NCBI GenBank assembly: GCA_016186985.1
Contig: JACPKO010000061.1
Coordinates: forward strand, 1-37,443
Direction of reading: 5' to 3'
Length of the DNA stretch: 37,443 bases
From: Candidatus Daviesbacteria bacterium
GTDB taxonomy: Bacteria > Patescibacteriota > Microgenomatia > Daviesbacterales > UBA10151
Below, piece after piece: positions 22,059-30,819 of this stretch. Both the position numbers and the translations under genes were made by a program. The notes under the pieces are model-generated. The model was not told where the DNA came from and made no database searches. It worked only from the letters and a program-made list of their open reading frames with translations. Numbering within the stretch: the stretch's first letter is position 1; every line of letters begins with the position of its first letter.

Positions 22059-23686
22059 TGCTAGATTCTAATTCAAAAATCCATATAGTCGGAGGTACAG
22101 GAGTCATGGGTTTGTGGCTTAGGAATTTTTTGGAATCCCTCGGTATTCATGTCACGATTAGTGATGAAAAAATTAAGCCAGGGTTAAATTTACAACAATC
22201 TGACTTTATTTTTATTTCTGTTCCTATTGCAGTAGCTCCCAAAGTTATCTTAGAAACTGCAAAAAAAGCAGATAAAGCTTGCTTGATTATTGACCTCTCA
22301 TCAGTAAAATCAGAAACAGCAAAAGCTTTAAAGGAATGTAAAAGAAATAGTTTATCCTTACATTTTCTTTTTGGACCTTCCATCAGTTCGATTAAAAATC
22401 AAAGGATAATTTATCAAACTTTCGGGTCAAAGGAAAAATCCAACTGGATTTTAAAATTATTTGAAAACGAAGGAGCCCAGATTATTGAGTTAAATTCAAA
22501 GGCGCATGACTTTTTAATGGCGCATATACAATCGTTAACGCATTTTATTAACCTGACTTTTGCCCAAATATTAATGGACGATAAAATCGGCTTAAAAGGG
22601 AATGTTTCTACGCCGGTGCACCTTTCCCAATTATCAGCAGCAATGCGGGTTTTGTCTCAAAATCCAAAACTTCTAGGCGAAATTCAGGTTTTAAATCCGG
22701 AATTTTTATCCGTTTTGGAAAATTTTTTAAAAATCCAAAAGAAATTAATTCAGAAAATCAAAGGTAAAAAGATTTTAGAAATTGAAGAGCAATTTATGAA
22801 CTTGAGAAAAAGTATGGAATCCGTTTCTGTTAAAATCGTTAAGAACCCGGAAATACATAAAACAGAAAAAAGCCTGATAAACGACTTAAATATTGGCTAT
22901 TTAGGCCCGAAAGGAACATTCTCTAACCAGGCGGTTTTGAAAATGTTTTCTGATACAAAAAACACCCTGATACCCGCAGGGAATATTTACGATATGTTTG
23001 AAGATCTAGATAAAGATAAAGCTGATCTTATAGTAGCCCCGGCAGAAAATACAATTGAGGGGACAGTAAGGGAAACGCTAGATTTGTTATTTGACTACAA
23101 CGCAAAAATAATCGGAAAAATTGATTTGGAAATCTCACAGTGTTTGCTTTCAAAGGGGAGAAGTTTAAAAGAGATAAAAAAAGTGATATCCCACCCCCAA
23201 GCTTTAAACCAATCCAGGGATTTTCTTAATGAATATATGCCAGGTGTTATTCTTGAGTCGAGCCCTTCGACAATCGCTTCGGTAGCGGAATTAAAAAATC
23301 CCGAAGTTGCGATAATCGGGCCGGAACTTGCAGCTAAAATTTATAACTTAAATGTTTTAAAAAAAGATATCCAAAATTCTAAGAACAACACCACAAGGTT
23401 TTATGTAATTTCAAAAAAGGATATCCTGAATCTAAAAAATAGGACAAAAAGTTTACTATTTTTATCAGTGTTTAACAGAGTCGGTATTTTAAGGGATATC
23501 CTTTCGATATTTGCTGACTTATCAATAAATTTAAATAAAATCGAATCCCGGCCGAGTAAGGAAAAAAATTGGGATTATTACTTTTTTATAGAAATTGAAC
23601 TTACAGATGATGATCCCAGATTCAATCAGGCATTAAACATATTAAAGCAATATTGCCCTACGATATTGGTTTTAGGTAAGCTGTAA
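22058..23686 (+). CDS. Bifunctional prephenate dehydrogenase-prephenate dehydratase (TyrA-PheA fusion)
   Basis: A 542-aa fusion serving both the Tyr and Phe branches. Residues 1-255 are TyrA-like: Rossmann GGTGVMG (12-18), IFISVPI, IIDLSSVK, HFLFGPS (102-108) and KAHDFLMAHIQSLTHF (148-163) with the catalytic-type histidines. Residues about 278-450 are prephenate dehydratase: YLGPKGTFSNQAV, APAENTIEGTVRETLDLL, ISHPQALNQSRDFL and the catalytic TRF (446-448). Residues about 462-540 are an ACT domain with VGILRDILSIF and ESRP (496-499), the Phe-sensing signature, so Phe feedback on the dehydratase is likely. TyrA-PheA fusions are known with AroQ between them in archaea such as Archaeoglobus; here AroQ is the next, separate gene. 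The start overlaps the aroF stop by one base. Confidence 0.93.
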   Translation: MLDSNSKIHIVGGTGVMGLWLRNFLESLGIHVTISDEKIKPGLNLQQSDFIFISVPIAVAPKVILETAKKADKACLIIDLSSVKSETAKALKECKRNSLSLHFLFGPSISSIKNQRIIYQTFGSKEKSNWILKLFENEGAQIIELNSKAHDFLMAHIQSLTHFINLTFAQILMDDKIGLKGNVSTPVHLSQLSAAMRVLSQNPKLLGEIQVLNPEFLSVLENFLKIQKKLIQKIKGKKILEIEEQFMNLRKSMESVSVKIVKNPEIHKTEKSLINDLNIGYLGPKGTFSNQAVLKMFSDTKNTLIPAGNIYDMFEDLDKDKADLIVAPAENTIEGTVRETLDLLFDYNAKIIGKIDLEISQCLLSKGRSLKEIKKVISHPQALNQSRDFLNEYMPGVILESSPSTIASVAELKNPEVAIIGPELAAKIYNLNVLKKDIQNSKNNTTRFYVISKKDILNLKNRTKSLLFLSVFNRVGILRDILSIFADLSINLNKIESRPSKEKNWDYYFFIEIELTDDDPRFNQALNILKQYCPTILVLGKL

Positions 23687-23688
23687 TT

Positions 23689-23967
23689 ATGAATGAAATT
23701 ACTAAATTACGTGCGCAAATAGATAAAATCGATGAAGAGCTGCTGGATCTTATTGCCGGGAGGGTTGAACTTGTAAGGCAGATCGGAATTGAAAAAAAGA
23801 AAGATGGGATCGGAGTAGTTGATGAAGATCGGGAGAGGAAAATTCTAAACGAATTAATGCTTAAGGCCGGGGAAAAAGGTATCAATCCGGAAATAGTTAA
23901 AAAAGTATGGAAAGTTTTAATTGATATATCTTATGAAATAGAGGGGGCTAAAAATGGAAATAGTTAA
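23689..23967 (+). CDS. aroQ: Chorismate mutase, AroQ type
   Basis: Converts chorismate to prephenate, the substrate of both domains of the preceding fusion protein. 92 aa, all helical: MNEITKLRAQIDKIDEELLDLIAGRVELVRQIGIEKK is the classic AroQ first helix (Arg8, the second-helix Arg/Lys residues and ERE at about 47-49 in DEDREREK-like DEDRERKIL are the active-site set). It starts 2 nt after the fusion gene stop and overlaps aroB by 14 nt. A stand-alone mutase in the gap between PheA and AroB suggests a complex with TyrA-PheA or with DAHP synthase (inference). Confidence 0.93.
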   Translation: MNEITKLRAQIDKIDEELLDLIAGRVELVRQIGIEKKKDGIGVVDEDRERKILNELMLKAGEKGINPEIVKKVWKVLIDISYEIEGAKNGNS

Positions 23968-24994
23968 TGTTTTTGACAGATATAATGTATATATAGGTTC
24001 CGGAATTTTAGGAAATATTAACGGGATTATAAATTTAGATAACTTCAGTAAAGTTATTGTTATTACGGATGAGAATATTCCTGCAAATTACCTAAAACAA
24101 TTTGAAAAAATTACTGTTCCGCCCGGGGAAAAATCTAAAAATATAGAAACCGTTAAATTGATTTGGGAAAAGATGCTGGAACTTGGATGCGACCGCAAAT
24201 CTTTGATAATTAATTTAGGGGGAGGGGTTATAGGTGATATGGGAGGATTTGCTGCTAGCTGCTATATGAGGGGGGTAAAATTTTTGCAGGTTTCAACCAC
24301 ATTACTCTCTTCAGTTGATGCTAGTGTTGGAGGAAAAGTTGGAATAGATTTTAACGGCGTAAAAAATTTAATTGGCACTTTTAACCAGCCAATCGGAGTT
24401 GTAATTGATATCGACACATTTAACAGCTTGTCAGATAGGGAATTTATCTCCGGTTTCGCAGAGATAATTAAACACGGGATAATAGCAGACACGGAATATT
24501 TTAAAAATGTTACTTCTAAAAAACCAGGGGAATTTTCAAAAGAAGAATTGATAGAAATTATTAAAAGATCCTGCGAGATAAAAGCGCAAATAATTTCAGA
24601 TGATGAAAAGGAAGCGGGCAATCGGAAATTATTAAACTTTGGTCATACAGTTGGGCATGCAATTGAAGGAATTTCTTTAGAAACAGACGATCCTTTACTA
24701 CATGGTGAAGCAGTCAGCATAGGTATGGTTGCTGAAGCAAAAATATCAAAAGAATTAGGCTTGATTGACGGTGTAACGGCTGAAAAAATTAAGGAAAGCC
24801 TAATGTTCGTGGGATTGCCTGTATCGTACAGCGTAGAAGATTTTGAAAAATTCTCCAGTCTTATCGGAAAAGATAAAAAAACGGAATCAGGGAAAATTAG
24901 ATGGACTCTGGTTAAAGGATTCGGGGAAGCCGCAATAAATCAGGAAGTCCCTGAGGATGTGATTAAAAAATCTCTTGCCTATATTTCCCAATAA
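23954..24994 (+). CDS. aroB: 3-dehydroquinate synthase
   Basis: Second shikimate step: DAHP to 3-dehydroquinate, NAD- and Zn-dependent. Seen: PPGEKSKN, INLGGGVIGDMGGFAASCYMRG (NAD binding), QVSTTLLSSVDASVGGKVGID, KNLIGTFNQP, SGFAEIIKHG with the metal-ligand Glu, and the two His motifs NFGHTVGHAIE and LLHGEAVSIGMVAEA. 346 aa, full length. An SD GAGGGGG sits before the ATG, inside the end of aroQ. Next gene 5 nt downstream. Confidence 0.96.
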   Translation: MEIVNVFDRYNVYIGSGILGNINGIINLDNFSKVIVITDENIPANYLKQFEKITVPPGEKSKNIETVKLIWEKMLELGCDRKSLIINLGGGVIGDMGGFAASCYMRGVKFLQVSTTLLSSVDASVGGKVGIDFNGVKNLIGTFNQPIGVVIDIDTFNSLSDREFISGFAEIIKHGIIADTEYFKNVTSKKPGEFSKEELIEIIKRSCEIKAQIISDDEKEAGNRKLLNFGHTVGHAIEGISLETDDPLLHGEAVSIGMVAEAKISKELGLIDGVTAEKIKESLMFVGLPVSYSVEDFEKFSSLIGKDKKTESGKIRWTLVKGFGEAAINQEVPEDVIKKSLAYISQ

Positions 24995-24999
24995 CTGCT

Positions 25000-26277
25000 A
25001 TGAAAAAATTTAAAATTGTTACTCCAGGTGAAATTTCAGGTGAGGTGTTAATTCCTCCCTCAAAAAGCTTAACCAACAGAGCTTTGGTTATTGCCTCTTT
25101 AATAAGGGGAGAGGTCAAAATTAAAAATCCACTGCAGTCAGGTGATACAAGGGCAATGATTGATTGCTTAAAAGAGCTGGGGATAAAGATCGAAGAGGAC
25201 CTTGGGGAAATTAGGGTGGTTGGGGATATTAGGGATATAAGGGAAAAGAAGTATCAACTAAACGCGAAACTTTCAGGGACAACAATCAGGTTTTTACTTG
25301 CACTAAGTTGTATCATCCCCGGAAAAAAAACAATTTTTGGCGAAGAATCTTTAAATAACAGACCGATTGGAGAATTAGCAGGAGCATTAAAAGACTTGGG
25401 GGCTGAAATTGAGTATTTGGAAAAACCCGGATACCCTCCTTTGTTGGTGAAATCCCCAAAGCTAACTGAGAAGAGGACAATACTTCATGGAGATATTTCC
25501 AGCCAATTTTTTTCAGCCTTACTGATGATAGGGCCTGTTATTGATGGTATTGAGATTTCCGTAATGGGGAAACAAATATCAAAGCCATATATAGATATGA
25601 CAATAGATTTAATGAATTACTTCGGTGTTAAAGTCGAGAATCAGGATTATAAAAGGTACGTAGTTGCGGTCGGGCAAAGATATATATGCAAAGATTATAA
25701 AGTAGAGGGTGATTATTCTTCAGCCGGTTATTTTCTTGCAATCGCCGCCCTGACTAAAACAACCTTGATACTGAAAAATTTAAATCCCAATTCAAGGCAA
25801 GCAGATAAAAACTTTATTGGAATAATTACACAATTAGGAAGTGAAATTAAATTTGAGGGAAATGATTTAATCATAACCGGAAATGGAATTAAAACTTTAA
25901 ATGTTGATATGGAAAATTGTCCTGACCAGGCTCAAACCTTAGCAGTGTTGCTAGCTTTTGCCAAGGGCAGATCAACAATTATGGGAATCAGGTCCTTAAG
26001 GGTTAAAGAAACAGAAAGAGTGCTCGCTTTGCAGACGGAGCTGTTAAAAATGGGGATTAAAACTGAATCAACTATTGATAGCCTGACGATCTTTGGTGGC
26101 GATCCGAAATCAGCGGAGATAGATACCTATAATGATCACAGGATGGCAATGGCTTTTGCGCTTGCAGGGACAGTTTTAGATGGAATGGTTATAAACAATC
26201 CGGAAGTTGTCACAAAAACTTTTCCTGATTTCTGGGAGAAGTTAGAAAGAGTTGGAGTGAAACATGAAGAAATTTAG
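25000..26277 (+). CDS. aroA: EPSP synthase (3-phosphoshikimate 1-carboxyvinyltransferase)
   Basis: Sixth shikimate step: shikimate 3-phosphate + PEP to EPSP. Seen: PPSKSLTNRALVIASL, LSGTTIRFLLAL, SSQFFSALLMIGP, GDYSSAGYFLAIAAL, VKETERVLALQTEL and YNDHRMAMAFALAG, the conserved active-site blocks. 425 aa, full length. No strong SD before the ATG 5 nt after aroB, so translational coupling is likely. The last 14 nt overlap aroK. Confidence 0.96.
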   Translation: MKKFKIVTPGEISGEVLIPPSKSLTNRALVIASLIRGEVKIKNPLQSGDTRAMIDCLKELGIKIEEDLGEIRVVGDIRDIREKKYQLNAKLSGTTIRFLLALSCIIPGKKTIFGEESLNNRPIGELAGALKDLGAEIEYLEKPGYPPLLVKSPKLTEKRTILHGDISSQFFSALLMIGPVIDGIEISVMGKQISKPYIDMTIDLMNYFGVKVENQDYKRYVVAVGQRYICKDYKVEGDYSSAGYFLAIAALTKTTLILKNLNPNSRQADKNFIGIITQLGSEIKFEGNDLIITGNGIKTLNVDMENCPDQAQTLAVLLAFAKGRSTIMGIRSLRVKETERVLALQTELLKMGIKTESTIDSLTIFGGDPKSAEIDTYNDHRMAMAFALAGTVLDGMVINNPEVVTKTFPDFWEKLERVGVKHEEI

Positions 26278-26878
26278 CAGAATATTTTTAGTAGGATTTA
26301 GAGCAACCGGCAAATCAACATTGGGTAAACTTTTAGCTGACAAATTAGGTTGGTCCTTTATGGATTTGGATTTTTTGATTACTCAGCAAGAGGGGGAAGA
26401 TGTTGGAAAAATAACAAAAAATGGAACAGACTGGCGCAGATTTCGGGAGATTGAAAATGAGGCTTTGAAAGAAATGTCGGTTTTAAAAAATGTGGTGATT
26501 AGCTGCGGCGGGGGAGTTGGGGTTAATGATATCCCGGGTTACGAATCAGGTAAAACTTATGGAGATTTAAATGCTCAAATTTTTAAAAACTCAAATAATA
26601 GTTTAGTTGTGCTTTTAAAAACTGATGAAAAAATAATAGAAGAACGTTTAAGGGTGCAGTATAAAAATAAAAAACTTATGCCTTTTTTAAGTGCAACTGA
26701 AGCAAAAAATTCAGAGGGTTTAGATTTGGATGATCTTATTGAAAAACTGGTTAAAGATTCAATGCAGGCTTTGAAAAAAAGAGAACCGTTGTATGAAAAA
26801 TTAACTGAAATTAAAATAGATACAAGCGGGAAAACAAATGAAAAAATTGCACAGGAGGTTTTAAATTATGTCAGATAG
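26264..26878 (+). CDS. aroK: Shikimate kinase
   Basis: Fifth step: phosphorylates shikimate. P-loop GFRATGKST (11-19), shikimate-binding DLDFLI with the Asp of the second motif, WRRFREIENEAL (Arg residues that hold shikimate) and ISCGGGVGV. The lid has RLRVQYKNKKLMPFL, with the catalytic Arg. 204 aa, about 30 longer than the E. coli enzyme, mainly from an insert near residues 85-105 and a longer lid. SD GGAG before the ATG within aroA; overlaps aroE by 11 nt. Confidence 0.94.
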   Translation: MKKFSRIFLVGFRATGKSTLGKLLADKLGWSFMDLDFLITQQEGEDVGKITKNGTDWRRFREIENEALKEMSVLKNVVISCGGGVGVNDIPGYESGKTYGDLNAQIFKNSNNSLVVLLKTDEKIIEERLRVQYKNKKLMPFLSATEAKNSEGLDLDDLIEKLVKDSMQALKKREPLYEKLTEIKIDTSGKTNEKIAQEVLNYVR

Positions 26879-27689
26879 TGAGCTTACCAAAATTTGTATG
26901 AGTATCGGTTACCCGATTAAAAGCTCCAAATCGCCCTCACTCCATACGGTCGGTTACAAGGCTTTAGGGATTGAGGACAGGTATGTTTATCTTAGAGCAG
27001 AGGTAAAACCGGAAAATCTTAAAATGGCTGTAGATGGGATTAGAGGTTTGGGGATAAGGGGAGTGAGCGTAACCATGCCTCACAAACAGGAAGTTATGAA
27101 GTATTTAGATAAAATAGATGATACCGCGAAAAAAATCGGAGCTGTGAATACAATTGTAAATGAATCCGGAAAATTAATTGGTTATAACACAGACTGGATT
27201 GGAGCTGTTGATGCGCTAAAACAAAAAACGAAAATTAAAGGCAAAAAAATTGCGGTAATAGGAGCGGGAGGTGCTGCAAGAGCAATTGTTTTTGGAATAA
27301 TTAAAGAAGGCGGACGAGTTAAAATATTCAACAGAACTAAAGAAAAAGCTGAGGAGATAGCCAAATCTTTTGGATGTGAATTTGGAAACCTGGATGAAAT
27401 TTCCGAAATTAAAGACTTCGATATTATTATCAATTCAACTTCGATAGGAATGGGAAATCCGGATGAAAGCCCGGTTGATAAAAAATTAATAGGGAAAAAC
27501 CAAATTGTTTTTGATGTTGTTTACAATCCGAAAGAAACAAAACTTTTAAGACATGCAAAAGAAAAAGGGGCAGAAATAATTTTTGGCGCTGACATGCTTT
27601 TATATCAGGGCGCTGAGCAATTTAAACTTTACACCGGGCTGGATGCGCCGATTGAAGCGATGAAAAAATTTATGGAAATAGGAAAATGA
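26868..27689 (+). CDS. aroE: Shikimate dehydrogenase (NADP)
   Basis: Fourth step: 3-dehydroshikimate to shikimate. Seen: IGYPIKSSKSPSLHTVGY (shikimate-binding SxS), GVSVTMPHKQEVM with the catalytic Lys, GAVNTIV, GYNTDWIGAVDAL with the catalytic Asp, the nucleotide loop GAGGAARAI, FNRTKEKAEEIA with the NADP-type NRT, NSTSIGM, and the C-terminal YQGAEQFKLYTG. 273 aa, normal. Strong SD AGGAGG inside the end of aroK. Overlaps aroD by 4 nt. Confidence 0.96.
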   Translation: MSDSELTKICMSIGYPIKSSKSPSLHTVGYKALGIEDRYVYLRAEVKPENLKMAVDGIRGLGIRGVSVTMPHKQEVMKYLDKIDDTAKKIGAVNTIVNESGKLIGYNTDWIGAVDALKQKTKIKGKKIAVIGAGGAARAIVFGIIKEGGRVKIFNRTKEKAEEIAKSFGCEFGNLDEISEIKDFDIIINSTSIGMGNPDESPVDKKLIGKNQIVFDVVYNPKETKLLRHAKEKGAEIIFGADMLLYQGAEQFKLYTGLDAPIEAMKKFMEIGK

Positions 27690-28372
27690 TGAAAATTAAA
27701 TATTGTTTGCCAATCCGGAAAAATAAAAAAGATGAAGTTTTAAAAATCATCGCAGAAAACCCTGAATATGATTTTTATGAAATCTGGCTCGATTACATAG
27801 AAGATTTGGATGCTGAATTTGTTAAAATTTTGCTCACAGAATATGACCAAAAACTAATTTTTGTCTTTAGGAGAAATAATCTGGAAGAAGAAAACATGGA
27901 CTTTGCTAACCGGAAAAAATACATTGAAATGCTAAATGGCTCAAAAGCATATCTGGATTTGGACATTGAAGCCCAAAAGGATGAAGTAAAGTTTTTAACA
28001 GATGAAAAATTAAATGTAAGTTTAATTGCTTCTTACCATAATTATGAAGAGACTCCGGAGTACGAAAAGCTTGATAAGATCGTTACTAAAATGATGGAGA
28101 TTAATCCGGCAGTTTACAAAATTTCAACATACTGCAACAGCCAGGAAGACGCTCTAGCTTTGCTTAAGGTTTTGCTCGCTTTAAACAAAGAAGAAGTCAA
28201 AAAAATTATTTTAGGAATGGGCGAAAATGGACTTATTACTAGGATTTTTGGTACACTATGGGATAATGAAATGGTTTTTGCCCCTTTGAAAGCTGAGGAA
28301 GCTTCTGCAGAAGGCCAAATGACCAAAAGAGATTTAGAAACAATTTTTGAAAGGATTGAAAATGCCGGGTAA
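27686..28372 (+). CDS. aroD: Type I 3-dehydroquinate dehydratase
   Basis: Third step: 3-dehydroquinate to 3-dehydroshikimate by a Schiff-base mechanism. 228 aa. Seen: YEIWLDYIED (substrate Glu32/Asp36), FVFRRNN (Arg), the catalytic His118 in ASYHNYEETP and the Schiff-base Lys145 in AVYKISTYCNS, then GENGLITRIFG and the lid ASAEGQMT. Type I, not the unrelated type II. The Lys/His pair is intact, so it should be active. Overlaps the true aroC start by 11 nt. Confidence 0.94.
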   Translation: MMKIKYCLPIRKNKKDEVLKIIAENPEYDFYEIWLDYIEDLDAEFVKILLTEYDQKLIFVFRRNNLEEENMDFANRKKYIEMLNGSKAYLDLDIEAQKDEVKFLTDEKLNVSLIASYHNYEETPEYEKLDKIVTKMMEINPAVYKISTYCNSQEDALALLKVLLALNKEEVKKIILGMGENGLITRIFGTLWDNEMVFAPLKAEEASAEGQMTKRDLETIFERIENAG

Positions 28373-29444
28373 CAGTTTTGGACAACTATTTAGAATTACA
28401 ACATTCGGAGAGTCGCACGGCGGCTGTGTGGGATGCGTGGTTGACGGATGCCCTCCTGGGATTGAAATTACTGAAACTGAAATCCAAAAGGAATTAGACA
28501 GAAGAAAACCCGGACAGTCCTCAATCACAACCCCTCGAAAAGAGGAAGACGAAGTTAAAATTTTATCCGGAATTTTTCAGGGAAAAACTACAGGTACTCC
28601 GATTTTAATGCTTGCATACAACAAAGATATCCGTCCTGAAGATTATCAGGAAATGAAAGATTTATTTAGACCAGGGCATGCAGATTTTACCTATACTAAA
28701 AAATATGGCTTTAGAGATTGGCATGGGTCCGGGAGGGCATCTGCCAGAGAAACTTTAGCCAGAGTTGCAGCCGGCGCAATCGCAAAAAAATATTTAAAAG
28801 AAAAATTAGGAATTGAAATTTTATCCTACGTTGAGCAGGTAGGGGATATTAAAACTGATGCAGATTTTAATTCTGTTACCCCGGATCAGATAGAATCTAA
28901 TATCGTCCGATGCCCTGATACTGAAATTGCCAAAAAAATGATTTCAAAAATTGAGGAAGTACAAGCGGAGGGGGATTCTATCGGAGGGGTTATCAGGGGA
29001 GTAATCAAAAATGTTCCTGTAGGTTTAGGGGAGCCGGTGTTTGATAAATTAAATGCCGATCTTGGAAAAGGAATGCTGTCTGTTAACGCTGTTAAAGGTT
29101 TTGAGATCGGTTCGGGATTTGAGGGAGTAAAAATGCAGGGATCGGCGCATAATGATGAATTTATTTCGGAGGGAGGGAAAGTTAAAACTAAATCAAATAA
29201 TGCCGGTGGAACACTGGGTGGAATTTCAAATGGGGAAACAATTTATTTTAGGGTTGCGTTTAAGCCTGTTTCAACAATTTCAAAAAAACAAAAAACTGTC
29301 ACCCTAAAAGGTGAGGAAGCTGAGCTAGAAGCAGCAGGACGTCATGATCCCTGTGTTTTACCGCGGGCAGTCCCGATTGTAGATGCAATGTCTGCGCTTG
29401 TTATTATGGACCACTACCTCCGCCATAAAGCCCAGAATTTATAA
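28362..29444 (+). CDS. aroC: Chorismate synthase
   Basis: Last common step: EPSP to chorismate, needs reduced FMN. I start at ATG 28362 (MPGNSFGQLF), which matches the universal family N-terminus and has an SD AAGGA 9 nt upstream; an ATG at 28347 would add five residues. Seen: RITTFGESHGG, DGCPPGIEI, the flavin-binding DWHGSGRASARETLARVAAGAIAKK, GDSIGGVIRGV, KSNNAGGTLGG and RHDPCVLPRAVPIVDAMSALVIMDHYL. 360 aa. It ends the operon; no clear terminator is seen in the 51-bp gap to aspS. Confidence 0.96.
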   Translation: MPGNSFGQLFRITTFGESHGGCVGCVVDGCPPGIEITETEIQKELDRRKPGQSSITTPRKEEDEVKILSGIFQGKTTGTPILMLAYNKDIRPEDYQEMKDLFRPGHADFTYTKKYGFRDWHGSGRASARETLARVAAGAIAKKYLKEKLGIEILSYVEQVGDIKTDADFNSVTPDQIESNIVRCPDTEIAKKMISKIEEVQAEGDSIGGVIRGVIKNVPVGLGEPVFDKLNADLGKGMLSVNAVKGFEIGSGFEGVKMQGSAHNDEFISEGGKVKTKSNNAGGTLGGISNGETIYFRVAFKPVSTISKKQKTVTLKGEEAELEAAGRHDPCVLPRAVPIVDAMSALVIMDHYLRHKAQNL

Positions 29445-29457
29445 GCAATATATAAGA

Positions 29458-29486
29458 TTGTAAGCCAGCCTCGAGTTTGATATCAT
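29458..29486 (+). promoter_or_regulatory. Predicted aspS promoter
   Basis: TTGTAA (29458-29463), 17-nt spacer, TATCAT (29481-29486), ending 9 nt before the aspS ATG. The predicted transcript would start within about 3 nt of the ATG, with no SD. Confidence 0.5.
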
Positions 29487-29495
29487 TTCCACATT

Positions 29496-30815
29496 ATGCC
29501 GCGGACATTAATTTTAGAGTGTAATAACAAAGTTGGCGAAACAGTAACTGTCTCCGGATGGGTTCATGTCAGGCGTGATCACGGGAAAATCGGATTCCTG
29601 GATGTTTATGACAGGACCGGAACAATCCAGGTTTTTTGCACCGGTGATAAACTCGGGGATATCAGGCCGCAGGATGTTGTGGAAATTTCAGGAATTGTTG
29701 CGCAGCGGCCCGAGAAATTAATCAATCCAAATATCCCTACAGGTAAAATTGAACTCCAAGCAGAAACTGTAAAAGGTATCAGTAAAGCCCATGAACTTCC
29801 TTTTGATATGGGAGGCAAAGATTTAGATTTGCAGCTCCCTACCCTGCTGGATTTTAGATCTTTGACCCTTAGACATCCAAAAGTTAAATCCATTTTTAAA
29901 GTCCAGGCAGCTTTGATGGAAGGGTTTAGAAAAGCTGCAACCGAACTTGATTGCGTGGAAATTTTTGTTCCGACAATTGCAGCATCTTCTACTGAGGGCG
30001 GAGCAGAAGTTTTTAAAGTTGATTATTACGGGCACAAAGCATTTATGACCCAATCCCCCCAGCTTTATAAACAAATGTTAATCCCGGTATATGAGCGGGT
30101 TTTTACAATTGCCCATGCATACCGCGCAGAACCCTCAGTTACAACAAGACATTTATCCGAATCAATCCAACTTGACTGCGAATTTGGATTTGTTGATTTT
30201 AACGAGCTTTTGGATTTACTTGAAGAGGTTGCAGTAAAAATGCTAAAACATGTTGAAGAAAAATGTGAAGAAATTTTTAAAGAATTTAACTTGGAAAAAA
30301 TCCATTTTGGAGAAATTCCAAGATTCACTTTGAGGGAAGCACAGGAAATAATTTTTAAAGAATTTGGGCGGGATAACAGAAAGGAAAAGGATTTAACTCC
30401 TCAGGATGAAATAGATATTTGTAAATATGCCTTAGAAAAATTTGACAGCGATTTTGTGACAATTACTAAATTTCCCGCCATAGCAAAACCTTTTTATACC
30501 ATGCCCGATCCGGAAAATCCCGAGTACAGTTTAAGTTATGATTTGTTATTCAGGGGAGTTGAAGTTTTGTCGGGTTCTCAAAGGGTGAGTGATTATGAAC
30601 AGTTGGTAGAAGCGATAAAATCGCGGGGTTTGGATACGAAGAGTTTTGAAATGTATTTGCAGGCATTTAAATACGGTATGCCTCCTGAGGGAGGGTTTTC
30701 ATTCGGGCTTGAGAGGCTAACAATGCATATTTTAAACCTTGCAAACGTACGGCAAGCTAGTCTTTTTCCCCGTGACATGGAAAGGGTTGACGTAAGGTTA
30801 TCCACTTTAAAATGA
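29496..30815 (+). CDS. aspS: Aspartyl-tRNA synthetase, archaeal-type
   Basis: Class II synthetase of 439 aa: N-terminal OB-fold anticodon-binding domain (VSGWVHVRRDHGKIGFLDVYDRTGTIQVF), motif 1 region, motif 2 (FTIAHAYRAEPSVTTRHLSESIQLDCEFGF) and motif 3 (GGFSFGLERLTMHIL). It lacks the roughly 100-aa GAD insertion of usual bacterial AspRS (about 590 aa) and is of the shorter archaeal/eukaryotic type, which is common in Patescibacteria. Such enzymes are often non-discriminating and charge tRNA-Asn too, which would require an amidotransferase elsewhere; this cannot be decided here. Followed 4 nt later by dacA. Confidence 0.92.
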   Translation: MPRTLILECNNKVGETVTVSGWVHVRRDHGKIGFLDVYDRTGTIQVFCTGDKLGDIRPQDVVEISGIVAQRPEKLINPNIPTGKIELQAETVKGISKAHELPFDMGGKDLDLQLPTLLDFRSLTLRHPKVKSIFKVQAALMEGFRKAATELDCVEIFVPTIAASSTEGGAEVFKVDYYGHKAFMTQSPQLYKQMLIPVYERVFTIAHAYRAEPSVTTRHLSESIQLDCEFGFVDFNELLDLLEEVAVKMLKHVEEKCEEIFKEFNLEKIHFGEIPRFTLREAQEIIFKEFGRDNRKEKDLTPQDEIDICKYALEKFDSDFVTITKFPAIAKPFYTMPDPENPEYSLSYDLLFRGVEVLSGSQRVSDYEQLVEAIKSRGLDTKSFEMYLQAFKYGMPPEGGFSFGLERLTMHILNLANVRQASLFPRDMERVDVRLSTLK

Positions 30816-30819
30816 TTTT

